A stretch of DNA of 64,000 nucleotides, taken from NCBI GenBank assembly GCA_023105745.1, contig JALGQZ010000019.1:5828001-5892000 (forward strand), read 5' to 3'. Within the stretch, counting starts at the first letter, position 1, and each line of letters begins with the position of its first letter. A program made the translations under genes and the position numbers. This document shows, one piece after another, positions 1-10,700 of this stretch. This DNA comes from Austropuccinia psidii. Taxonomy: Eukaryota; Basidiomycota; Pucciniomycetes; Pucciniales; Sphaerophragmiaceae. The notes under the pieces were generated by a model, which was not told the origin of the DNA, ran no database searches, and saw nothing but the letters and a program-made list of their open reading frames with translations.

Positions 1-583
1 GATTTAAAATTAACTTACCCCTTTATAAATACAATATTAAAGAATCTTACCTCTTAAATTTAACAAATACTACTTTATATCATTATTAACACTCTTAAAA
101 AAGTAACAAACCTTTAAAAAATTATTTTACTCTATTATAACTTCAACTTAACAAAATTACCTTTATCAACACTCATCAGATTTTCCAAAACATTTAAAAA
201 AAACCATCTTACAAAAAAGGACTTTTAACCAAGAGGCAAAAACTCACCTTAATTTAACAAAAAAATTAAATTTAAAACAGACAAGTATCTAATTAAATCT
301 AAAAATTAACCCAAAATTACTGACATTATTTTTCATATTATTTATTGAACAGGTCTGATCTGAGACTGCTGAACTTTGTCTTCTGCAGTTGTAAAGCCAC
401 TTAATAATTTTATTTTGGTTTGTGAGCTCCAAGGAAGATTTTGTTCAGTATTTTAGGAGGGGCAGGCAATACACCCTTGCCACCCTTGGTTACAGGAGTT
501 ATTAGCAATTCAAAACTAGTTACCTGTGATTTCCCCCTCCAGGTACTGCCTCATTTTAATCCCACACAAGAGGAGTTCCCACA
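1..583 (+). repeat. 5' LTR of giant element, 3' part only
   Basis: This is the last ~583 bases of a ~1975-bp LTR. It aligns with the end of the right LTR (36381-36964) with scattered substitutions. It ends GAGGAGTTCCCACA, matching the right LTR end and, in reverse, the start of the LTR at 48496. The LTR's first ~1390 bases lie left of the window. Confidence 0.92.
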
Positions 584-585
584 TT

Positions 586-603
586 TGGTGTCCCAACAGT
601 CGC
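586..603 (+). promoter_or_regulatory. Putative primer binding site
   Basis: TGGTGTCCCAACAGTCGC begins two bases after the LTR end. TGG complements the CCA end of a tRNA, and the position is canonical for a primer binding site. The tRNA identity was not determined. Confidence 0.6.
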
Positions 604-689
604 CAGACAACCTCAACTTCAATAAAAATCAATTAAATCACAATCAATTAAAAAAAATTTACAACTCCAAGAATACTATTTTTTTATAA

Positions 690-3566
690 CAAAAACTGGA
701 TTCAAAAAATCAAAATCAGCCAAAACCATCATCTCAAGAATCTGAATCATCAACTCACTCTGATCATTACTATTATCCACCAAAGCAAGAAACAGAACTA
801 GGGGAGGAATCAAATAAATATTCCAATTTCCCAATTGCAACACCAAGAACAAATAAAAGGGACTTGAAGGTTGTGGATAAATTTTTCCTTGATCTCCTTG
901 AAAGAAATAAAATCAATAACTCAATACCAGAATCAAAAGAAGAAATAAATCAACCAAAAATGGATAAACCTTCATCATCAAAATTACCTTCCAGTATTGA
1001 AGAAATACAGGAAGAAAACCTCAATGAAGAAACTGTGGAAGGACAGGAAGAAATGTCTTCAACACAGAGACTTCAGCAGAAGATGCTAGAAATGCAAGCA
1101 GAATTACTAGCACTCATCAAAAAGAAAGGGAAAAATAAATCATCAAGTTATACTCCACAAAATAGTCCACTTGAGGAACAGGCCACCTTTCCAAGATCAT
1201 TCAGGAAACATGGATCACCTTCACTTTACCCAAGACCCATGGCCACATCAACACCTTATACAGAACAAAGACAAAGTACTTTACCAAGAAGATTAAACAT
1301 TTCTGCTCAAATGCCAACTCCATTACATCAAGAAATTCCAAGAAACACTACTCCAATAGTGAAAATCAGAGCCAAAGACTATAATCTGTGGTTTGATGGA
1401 AAATATGTTGAAAGATTCATCAAGAAAGTTGAAAATATTGCAGAAATTGAAGGTGCAAGTGGAAGAGACATTGCAAGACAGATAGCATTTTGGACAAAAG
1501 ATGAAGAAATCAGTTATCATATTGAGGGAATGCCAGGATATGAAACAGCTTATTGGGATCAATTAAAAGTGGATATGAAAAGGTGATGGGGCACAGTCTA
1601 ACCTGAAAGAAGATACAGATTATCCTCAATAACTGAATTATTCACAAAACCCCAACAAGGTGGAATAAGGAACATGACACAATACAGAAAGTTCATTGGG
1701 GAATATGAAGCAATCATCACTTACCTCAAAAGATACCAATATATCCAAGGTGATATTAATCATAGCCAGGAAATATTGGCCAGCTTTTCCACTAGTTCTC
1801 AAGAAGCAATTTACAAAGAAATGATTAAAGACAGAGCTATGGCTCAAGCCTTGGATGGAGGTTACATCATACCAAGGTTGGATATTTTGAAATTATACAT
1901 TGAACAGGACTTGGAGGCCAAGGTTCTGATTCAACAAAAAGAATTTTCCAAACCAAAACCTCCATAAAAGAAAAGAAGATTTGAGGATGAAAGCTGGCAT
2001 GAAGTTTTAAAACAAGTAAAAGAACTCACCCAAAAGATCAAAAACCCTCCACAACGAGAGCCTCAACCAAGAAATGAAGGAAAAGAATCAGTTAAAGAAG
2101 TTTTAAATCAACTCAAAACCCTTTCAGAAGCAGTTAATCCACCAAGAAGGAACTGGAACAACAATCAAGAGCAAAGATTTCCTCAAAATAATCAGCCACA
2201 CAGGCAAAGGAATCCTTTACCACAATTTTCATCCAGTTACCAACCAGACATACCAGCTCAAATGGCTCCAAGACCACCAATGAAATGTGCTTTCTGCAAG
2301 GAAGAAGGACATTCATCAACTAGATGCACTCACCTTGCTGAATATTTGGACAAAAGAATTGTCAGAACCCAAGGAGCATCTTACCTCTTCCCCAACTCTC
2401 AGAGAGTACCTATGGAAGGAAATGAAAGTGCCAGAAACATAGTGAGGGCTTTTGCAAAAGAACAAGCAGAACTCAACAAGAAATTTATGGAGAAACCTAC
2501 TGTAAAACCAAAACTAGAAGAAGAGATTAAGACCACTGAAAAGAAATCAGAAGATAAATCAACCTCAATTGCACATGTTGGAGATTGGTCAAATTGGAAA
2601 CCACCTACCATTTCCTCAGCCAATGACCCATTTGAATCACATATTGGACTAAGACAGAAAAAACAAAGGTTGGAAAGACAATCCCAAAATCAAGAGCCAA
2701 AGAAAAAAGGAGAAATTCCAGGAGCTTACATTGAAGAAGAAAAGGAAGAAGAAAGAGTAGTAATTCCAACTAAATTCCAAAATTCAAATATTCCAAAACC
2801 AGACCAACCTGAGGAGGAAATTGAAAATATTTCCAATAAAAATGAATATGAAGAAACTCCAAAACAAGAAAAGAAAGTCAGCAAGCCTCAAAAGAAAGAA
2901 GTTGAAACTAAATTGGAAATTGACAAAATTATCAAGAAAATTATGCAACAAAAGATCAACCTCACCATTGAAGAAATTTTGAGGATGTCACCAAATTTTG
3001 TCCATAAATTACAGGGATTATCAGAAAAAGACAAGGAAAAGATTAAATCACTCAACTCAATGGATCTTCAAGAAAGACTATTAACCTTTGGATTCAAAGA
3101 AATACCAAAACCCAAGATTCATTATGCTTGTCCTTTGGGATTTATGGAAATCTTTATTGGAAAGGAAGAATATTCTATCAGAGCATTAGTGGACACTGGT
3201 GCAAAACTCAACATTATACCAGAAGAAATAGCAATCAAAGCCTCACTCACAACAAGAAATCTTAACATGAACCTTAGGGGAATTGGAGGCCATACTACTT
3301 CATTGGTGGCACTTTCAGAATTTACTCCAATCATTTTGGCTTCAGGTGAAGAAACTCAAATTCATTTTTTCATTGCAAAAGGATCTGTCCATACAGTACT
3401 GGGAAGACCCTTTTTGGCAGACAATAACATTAGGCTGGAATTTTCTCACAAACAAGGAGAAATACTGAGCTATCAAGAACCTGATGGAAGAAGATTATGC
3501 ATGCCAATATGCAAACCTCAAGCACTTGGATGGCAAACTGGACCACCTAGAGGAATGGATTTATGA
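690..3566 (+). pseudogene. Gag-protease of giant element
   Basis: One reading frame covers Gag and an aspartic protease, with in-frame stops at 687, 1584, 1599 and 1965. Several fit C-to-T changes of CAA or CGA codons. Gag capsid-like sequence (for example the DYNLWFDGKYVERFIKKVE stretch near 1375-1430) is followed by a basic Q/N-rich linker, a CCHC zinc knuckle (CX2CX4HX4C, 2286-2327) and a charged linker. The protease motif LVDTGA is at 3186-3203 and a second conserved block VLGRPFLADNN lies near 3400. No ATG is visible in frame until 960; the frame is open from 690, so the true start is unresolved. Layout matches rust-fungal Ty3/Gypsy Gag-PR proteins known to me. The stops make this a decayed copy unless they are read through. 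Confidence 0.85.
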
Positions 3567-3569
3567 AAT

Positions 3570-3965
3570 ATGGCAACATTGGTCAGAAATAACCCAGGAA
3601 AGAAGTTTCAAAATGCAAAAAGAGACAATACCATAATCAATTTAACCCAGAAGACCCAAGAGTTATCCATATCTCCAAAAGGTGATGAATTTGGTCAAGA
3701 TGTACAAAATACCCAATGTCCAAACAGCTTCAAAAGACAATTTGAAGACTCAACCTCTGAAGATGAATTACCAAATATAAGTTACAAGCCAATTAACAAT
3801 AATGAAGAAAAATGCCAAATTTTGGTGGATGGAAATGAGAAAATACATGGAAACCCTTTCAAACCTAAACTCAAAAAGAAGAAAGTCAGATTTAGTGAGC
3901 ATCATGAGCTCTCAGATGAAGAAATTATAAATGAGATTGAAAAAGACCTCATAATTATGGAATAA
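3570..3965 (+). CDS. Acidic/basic ORF downstream of protease, unknown function
   Basis: A 131-codon ORF starts with ATG four bases after the protease stop and lies in the same frame, so it could also be a C-terminal extension reached by readthrough of TGA at 3564. The protein is hydrophilic, with an acidic region (residues ~60-75), a basic KPKLKKKKVRF patch near residue 105 and an acidic C terminus. No domain is recognised. The frame continues after its own stop into the next ORF, which supports one long ancestral frame from Gag to 4586. Confidence 0.5.
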   Translation: MATLVRNNPGKKFQNAKRDNTIINLTQKTQELSISPKGDEFGQDVQNTQCPNSFKRQFEDSTSEDELPNISYKPINNNEEKCQILVDGNEKIHGNPFKPKLKKKKVRFSEHHELSDEEIINEIEKDLIIME

Positions 3966-4004
3966 AGAGACAAAAATTCAAAAGACACATACCATATCAA
4001 CTTC

Positions 4005-4586
4005 TTGGACAGACCATTGAACAACCAAGAAGAACCTTATGAATGGCAACTGGAAAACCCTGAATTTATCCAGCAACCTCCCAATGAAGATGATGAAACA
4101 GAATCCATCCTAGAAAATGAATACAACTACCTTTATCTGCCATATATTACTATTGAAGACCTTTATGGGGATGAAGCTCAAGAAATTTTATGTGAAGATA
4201 AATATTTATGTCAACTTCCAGGAACAAACTTGAGCAAAATTCAATTCTTGGAGATATTAACTGAAGAAGGAAGTAAAGGAAACCTCTCAAATCAATTCTG
4301 GGATAAAACATTTTCAACGGGAATTTTACCAAGAAGAGGTCTCTACTTCAATCAAATTTGGGCCCAGTGGTACCTTGGATTAAATGGATCAACATATCAA
4401 ACTGGAAGAATAAAATGGATTGGAGATGGATATATATTCATTGATGAATACTTATGGTGGTCAGAAATTCCATCAGAACCAGAGATTGAGGAAAGAAGTA
4501 ACTTTGTGGAAGCCCTCAAAGACCTCATTTTGGCTAGGTTACTCAACAGACACTCACCTTTCCCACTTGGGGGAGTTCAACTTTAA
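4005..4586 (+). CDS. Unknown ORF at end of gag frame
   Basis: This is a 193-codon stretch in the same frame as Gag-PR, preceded by a stop at 3963. The listed start is a TTG, so it is better seen as the tail of a longer protein broken by a stop. It is rich in acidic and aromatic residues, with a WAQWYLGLNGSTYQTG region and a YIFIDEYLWWSEIPSEPEIEE segment. I recognise no known domain. It ends with TAA at 4584, followed within 100 bases by the first family-B pseudoknot. Confidence 0.45.
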   Translation: MDRPLNNQEEPYEWQLENPEFIQQPPNEDDETESILENEYNYLYLPYITIEDLYGDEAQEILCEDKYLCQLPGTNLSKIQFLEILTEEGSKGNLSNQFWDKTFSTGILPRRGLYFNQIWAQWYLGLNGSTYQTGRIKWIGDGYIFIDEYLWWSEIPSEPEIEERSNFVEALKDLILARLLNRHSPFPLGGVQL

Positions 4587-4675
4587 ATAAAATAAACAAA
4601 ATCAAGAATGTTTCTCTAACAATGTATTAGTATCATCCATCAATGTATCATTAGTTTATTTTTTTCATTTTATCC

Positions 4676-4706
4676 AGGGTAGTGACTTCCTGCCTTAAAA
4701 AAGAAG
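4676..4706 (+). promoter_or_regulatory. Family-B pseudoknot, first copy (RNA structure)
   Basis: Stem 1 pairs 4676-4682 with 4690-4696 (GGTAG with CTGCC at its core, including one G-U pair). The loop contains CTTC (4686-4689), which can pair with GAAG at 4703-4706. Other copies have CCTC with GAGG at the same positions, so this copy shows a compensatory change. An 18-A run (4731-4748) and an ATG in strong context (4778) follow. Confidence 0.7.
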
Positions 4707-4730
4707 AAATTCATCAATAAAGTATTTCTT

Positions 4731-4748
4731 AAAAAAAAAAAAAAAAAA
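4731..4748 (+). promoter_or_regulatory. Poly(A) run before small ORF
   Basis: Eighteen consecutive A lie 29 bases upstream of ATG 4778. An AATAAA at 4715 precedes it by about 11 bases, so it could instead be a fossil poly(A) tail captured by template switching. A similar A run precedes the pol ATG. Confidence 0.5.
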
Positions 4749-4777
4749 CTTACAAAAATATATCAAACACTTCCACC

Positions 4778-5122
4778 ATGGCCAATTCACCAATTTTTGG
4801 ATCCTATGGGGAAGAATTAATACAAAATGACCAAATTATCAATGAAGAACTTCATTGGTCACCAGAAGATGAATATTTCAATAAAGAGAACCTTTGGAAC
4901 TTTAAGGATACTTCATCAATATTAAGAAACCAAGAAATTGAAGAAATCAAGGAATTGCTGGAATTTTTGGAGGTTTCTGACAAAACCAATGATCAAATTA
5001 CTCAAGAATTAATGGACCAATTCAGTTTCAAACCATCAAGGCCCATCTTGAAGACACATAAAAGCTCCAAAAAATCAAAAATCAAACAAAAAAAGTCAGA
5101 TTTAAACTCAATTAATCACTAG
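4778..5122 (+). CDS. Small accessory ORF, unknown function
   Basis: This 114-codon ORF begins in CCACCATGG, an excellent eukaryotic start context. The protein is acidic over its first ~85 residues, with an IEEIKELLEFLEVSD helix-like stretch, and ends in a lysine-rich tail (KSSKKSKIKQKKS). No domain is recognised. It sits after the poly(A) run at 4731 and between the first and second family-B pseudoknots. It could be an accessory protein or a detached piece of Gag. Confidence 0.55.
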   Translation: MANSPIFGSYGEELIQNDQIINEELHWSPEDEYFNKENLWNFKDTSSILRNQEIEEIKELLEFLEVSDKTNDQITQELMDQFSFKPSRPILKTHKSSKKSKIKQKKSDLNSINH

Positions 5123-5789
5123 GCAGTGACCTCCAGCCTTATCAAAAAGGAATATCAACTATCATCAAATCAAATTAATAATCCCACTCACCAATAAAAA
5201 AACCCAAGCATCATTAGGCAGTGACCTCCTGCCTTATCAAAGAGGAAAATAATTTCTTATCAACCAAAATCACCAATTTTCTTCACCAAAACCCAATGAT
5301 CACTAGGCAGTGACCTCCTGCCTTATCAAAGAGGGAAATAATTGCTTATCAATAAAAATCATCAATTTCACTCACCCAAATCATATCATCACTAGGCAGT
5401 GACCTCCTTCCTTATCAAAGAGGAAATTCAATTTTCAACCAAAAATAACCAATTTGTCTCACCCAAAATCAAGCATCACTAGGAAGTGACCTCCTGCCTT
5501 ATCAAAGAGGAAAATTATTTATTATCAACCAAAATCACCAATTTTCTTCACCAAAACCCAATTATCACTAGGCAGTGACCTCCTGCCTTATCAAAGAGGA
5601 AAATAGTTTCTTATCAACCAAAATAACCAATTTCACTCACCCAAATCATAAATCACTAGGCAGTGACCTCCTGCCTTATCAAAGAGGAATATCCAAATTC
5701 TTACCCAAAATAGTCAACCATAACTCATTCAACTCACTTTAAAACTATTAAACTTTGGTAGTAGCTTCCTGCCTTAACAAAGAATATTA

Positions 5790-6325
5790 CCAGTTAATCA
5801 AGTTTAAATAATTCAACAAAAAAAAATTCATCCAAATAAATTTGATACTATTTAACTTACCTTTAACACTTCAACAATCTACCAACAATCATATAAAAAA
5901 CCCTAAAAATGGAATCATGGACCTTAGCTGAATAAAATAAAAGGTCAATGGCTACAAGAATTAGCTATAATGAAGAAGAATGTTGGATCAATACCAATTA
6001 TCAAAAAAGAATCAATGAAGAAAATACTTGGTAAAAGGAATTAATTTAAAGAAATATCACCTGCTAAGTCCTCAATTCTTTATTTTTATACAACATTCCT
6101 TGAATATTTCTTAAATGTAGCTTCTATCTATAATTAATCTGAAAAAATAAATAAAAATAAAAAACAAATCACTCAATAAAAAACAATGATCAATCAGATT
6201 CAAAGCTTATCACTTCAGATGACTAAATATAAAAGTTACAACTTACATTATATTACAAGTTTATCTCTTCTATAAGAAGTGATGAATAAAATACTTAATA
6301 GAGCTAAAATAACTTTCTTAAATTC
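5790..6325 (+). other. AT-rich internal spacer of giant element
   Basis: No ORF or repeat is supported here. The sequence is A-rich. It is interrupted at 6325 by the chromovirus and resumes at 16033. Confidence 0.6.
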
Positions 6326-7766
6326 TGTCAGGCTGAGTCTATGATAAAGGTGTATATGAGTATTTACAAGCTTTAACTATGACTGTGACACGGTAAAAAT
6401 GGTTTTAAAAGATGATAAGATTTATAATAAATGATTTAATTTAAGATTAAAAGGGCTTTACTATAGGGATATAGTGGTGGTGAGCGCTGTTGAAAGCCCT
6501 GGGTGCAGCTTTACCTGTTGGATTACAATAATAAAGACTACAATACTTTAAATTAAGAGTATACCTGATTATTTAACCAAGAGTAAAACTGTTTTTGACA
6601 GTTTACTACGTAGGTTGTTCAAGAGCAGGATGAGGAAAAGCTTTTGGCTGTGAAAAGCCCTCCTTTTATCCTAAAATTGAGGTGGAAAGGCTGCTAGACC
6701 TTTCCACGTAGAGGAAGTGAAGATTTTTCACTCTCTATGACAGGCTTGTGGTTTGCAAACAACCTGTATACCCTGTATTGGGCTCAGATGTGGTTTTGAA
6801 ACCACATCTGGGCAGTTTTCACCAATACAGGGTGAAAATTTTCATCTGGGGACCTCACAGCCTGATTCTGATGTGTATGACGCGTAGAATGCTGTACAGA
6901 AGCTGTATGGGACCCCAGTATTGACTGACATATGAGGTATTGAAGTAAAAACATGCTTCTTCGTCTATTTGACACCTCATATTCATGATTATGGGGTGTT
7001 ATCCCATGGTAAGGCTGTATATGACAGCAGGTGGGATTTTGACCTTAAAACGGTCATAACTCTGTCAGTTTTTGAGATATCAAGCTCAAAGTTGGTTCAT
7101 TGAATAGCTCTATATGAGCTCTACACAATGGTACCCAACTTGACAGGGTTATCATTAAATATGACAAAGTTATCCCATGTACAAGTATTTTTGTACATTG
7201 GCGTGGTTTGGGCAAAAAGCTGTATTGAGCTTGTTTGGCCAATAACTTCTGTTGTAGTTAAGTTATGAGGAAATGGATGGCACCATCAGATAGCCCTGAT
7301 TGTGCTCTTTCCAAAAAGACCCCACTTTAAGTATCTCACACTAAAACTGTAAAAGTTAGATGAGAGGTGAATGTTTTGTTCACCCTTATTTGGTCTGAAT
7401 TTGACCATAACTCAAGTAATACTGGTGCTAGCTCAGTTTGGCTGGTACCATTGGATAGCCCTGGCTTAGAGCTTCATTTTGAGTACCCATTTGATGGGGT
7501 TAAGCCTCTCCTTCTAGATTTTAGATGAGAGGTGAAAATTAAGGTTTATGCTCAGCAATGACTTTGAGCAGGAATAACTTTGTTATTTCTTGTCCTATGG
7601 TGATGGGACTTATATTTTCAGGAAGAGGTGAGTTTCCTCTTTTGTTTGATACCTTTTGAGCTAATTTGGCTCAGTTCCATGTTTTGGTGGTATTTTGGCT
7701 ATACCATTGATTTATGGTATTTTGGCTGTCATGCTTGTGCTCTGGTTTTGAGTCACAGGCTGACAT
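6326..7766 (-). repeat. 3' LTR of chromovirus
   Basis: 1441 bp, TGTCAG...CTGACA. In element orientation this is the 3' LTR. It is preceded on the minus strand by the polypurine tract. Confidence 0.95.
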
Positions 7767-7780
7767 ACCCTCCCTCTAAA
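7767..7780 (-). promoter_or_regulatory. Polypurine tract of chromovirus
   Basis: On the minus strand AGAGGGAGGGTA abuts the 3' LTR start, the expected place for plus-strand priming. Confidence 0.75.
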
Positions 7781-7789
7781 AAAGGCTCA

Positions 7790-10700
7790 TCATAGATGAG
7801 ACTGTTCAGTCCTCCTTGAGGCTCTGAATCTCCTTAAATGAAGGTTCCCATCTGGTATGGCATCCTCTGCCAACCATTTGTCTTTGTCATCTGTCTGGTT
7901 CTTGAATCTGACTAGGTATTGTCTCTGATCCCTCCCATTAAGTCTGATTTTTCTGGCTCTGATGATTTTACTCACAGGTCCAGGAGAGTCTTCTACTTCC
8001 ACTATTTCTGGTGGAGTGATGTTTTTCTTCCTGGAGGGGAATTTATCCTCCTCTGTTTGGAAGTATGGTTTGACCAGGCTCACTGGAAAGACTGGGTGTT
8101 TCCTGGAAAACTCCTCAGTGAGCTTGACCTCTACTGCATTCTTCCCTAACAACTTAATGATAGTGAAGGGCCCTACAAATGAGTCTCTCATTTTCTTGGG
8201 TCCTTTAAGATTGTTAAAGTTCAGTGTAGACACTAACACCTGGTCCCCTTCCTTGAAGTCAGGTTCCATATGTGATTTGTCCCACCTCTGCTTATTATAC
8301 TCTTTGGCCTCAGCTATGCATTTGGCAGCAGTATCACAGGCTTTCTTCCACATATCATGGAAGTCTTTGGCTGTGGGGTGGATAGTCAGAAGATTTTTCT
8401 TCAAGTGATCCACAGGTAACAGGGGATTCCACCCTTTCTCTACCAGTGCAGGTGTTTTTTCTGTGGTAGAGTGCTGGCTTGTATTATAAGCCAATTGGAC
8501 TGCTGGTAAGAGGGTGACCCAATCATGGGTATATCCCTCATGGTCCTTGTATTCCATGCCATAGGCACAGAACCTCCTGAGGATGTCCTCCATTGTTTGG
8601 ATCATCCTCTCAGCTAGGCCATCTGTTTGTGGATGGTAAGCTGTGGAAAAAGCAAGCTTGGTGCCTAGCATGTCATATAAATTGGTCCAAAATTCTGATG
8701 TGAATTTTGGGTCCCTGTCACTAATTATGATCTTAGGGACTCCACAGGTGGATATGATGTTATTCCAAAATAACAGAGCAGTGTCCATGGCTGTGTCCTC
8801 TTTACGGCATGGTAGACATCTCATGCTCTTGCTGAACCTATCAACTATGATTAGGCAGGCATTGTAGTTTTCTTTGCCTCCTGGGACAAGTCCTGTGACC
8901 CAGTCCATGTTGATGGTTTCCCATGGGTGTTTGGGTTCTTCTATGTGTTGAAGCAACCCATATTTTTTCCCATGTTTTCTATTTGCCTTTTGGCATCTTT
9001 CACAAGTGTTGATGTATTCACTCAACTCTTGCTCCCACCTGGGCCACCAAGCTGTGCTTGCTACCCTCTCTTTAGTCCTGTCCTCACTCATTTGTCCCAT
9101 GTAGGGGCAGTCATGGCATTCCTGCAGGATTAAAGAGATGTGGTCTCTGTCTATCACTGTGAGTGCACTGGTGTGCTTTTCTCTGTTATAAATCAGGCCA
9201 TCTATAAGGAAGAATTTATTGTCCTTATAGGCCCTCAACCAGGGTTCCTCCAGCTGGGTTTCCAGTTCTGGGCTCCTGTATTTTTGTTGAAGGAGTTGGA
9301 GTAGTATGCTACACTGTTTGTGTTTAGCATAGGATTTCAGTACTGCATTGAAAAATTCATTGTGCAGTTCTGAGGAACTTATTCCCAGTATGGGGGTTTC
9401 TGTTCCTTCTGAATCAGTGTTTCCACTGTCAAGGGTACCATTCCCTGGTGCCCATTCAGAGAATCTGAAGTTCTTTGTCCTATTTCTTTCCATAAAATGG
9501 ATAGGAATTTTTGCAGCAACTTCAGGGTCATAAGCTGGATTGCTTTTGACATTGTCCAGTGGCCATCTACTAAGGCCATCTGCATTGGTATGGCTTTTAC
9601 CTTCCTTGTATATGATGGTCATGTTCCCTCTATACTCCTGGATGGCTATTTGCCATCTCAGCATGTGTCTATTAGTAGTCTTCATGTTTAGTAAAGACTT
9701 CAAGGCTGTGCAGTCTGTGTAGACTTCAAAGACTGCACCCTCCAGATAATAATGGAGTTTTTCTAGAGCCCAGACTAGACATAGACATTCTGTCTGGGTG
9801 GCCCCATACCTGGCTTCTGAATCTTTCAGCTGCCTGGAGATGTAACATATTACACCTTCCCTTGGTTCACCATCCACAATTTGTCTTTGGTGAAGGGCTG
9901 CTCCCAAGCCTTGGCTGCATGCTGCATCTATATATAACTTGAATGGTAGTTCAAAGTCAGGCAAGATGAGCACAGGTGCATTTGTGAGTTCATATTTGAT
10001 CCTCTCATATGCATCCCTCCTTTCTTTGGTTATTTCAAAAACTACATCCTTTGAGCATAACTTGTATAAACTACTAGTTATGTGAGGAAAGGTTTTGATG
10101 TGGTTTCTATAGTAGCTAGCGAACCCAAGGAAAGATTGCATCTCTTTGATGTTCTTTGGTGCTGGCTTTTGCAGTACTGCTGCTACTTTGTTCTGGTCAA
10201 TTGCCAGACTAAGGCCTGAGACTTTGTGTCCTAGAGCTAGTAGCTCTTGTTGGCCAAAATTACATTTTTTAAGTGAAATTTTCAGATTGATGGGTGTACA
10301 TTTACTTAGCACTCTGTCTATGTATTGTACATGGTCTTCCCATGTCTCTGAGTATATAATGATATCATCAATATACACTACCATCCAGCCTTCCATTATT
10401 TCTTCTTGAAATATGGTGTCCATCATCCTTTGGAAGTGGGCTGGTGCATTCTTGATGCCAAATGGCATCCTGGTGTACTCATATATGCCCATATGGCATA
10501 TTATTCTGAGAAACTTCATGGAGTTTGGTTTAACTCCATTTTGGTGAAAGCCTTTCATACAATCCATCTTGGTTATGTATTTGGCTTTGGCTAGCTTATC
10601 CAAGGCATGAGGTATCCTTGGTATAGGGTACCTGTCTGCTTTTGTGTAGTTATTCAGGGCTCTGAAATCTCCACACAATCTAGACTTGCCATCATGCCAG

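Larger units (their letters stand above)
4676..5785 (+). repeat. Family-B pseudoknot array (nine copies)
   Basis: The core AGGCAGTGACCTCCTGCCT followed by TATCAAAGAGG recurs at 4676, 5121, 5216, 5305, 5394, 5481, 5570, 5658 and 5757, spaced about 90 bases from 5121 on. AGGCAG pairs with CTGCCT (6 bp). The CCTC at the end of that loop pairs with GAGG downstream, giving an H-type pseudoknot with loops of 3, 0 and about 7 nt. Copies at 4676 and 5757 use GGTAG/CTGCC and CTTC/GAA(G). Copies 5121, 5394 and 5481 each carry a mismatch. Spacer sequence is AT-rich and less conserved than the core. Confidence 0.85.

Noticed and set aside
4715..4748. AATAAA followed by A18 as a true transcription end of a gag mRNA
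   Set aside because: A genomic A run is not a poly(A) site, and fungal signals are loose. Kept only as an alternative explanation of the A run.
6784..6975. 63-codon minus-strand ORF present in all three chromovirus LTRs
   Set aside because: Its conservation is explained by near-identity of the LTRs. It shows no domain and no coding-type substitution pattern that I could judge.
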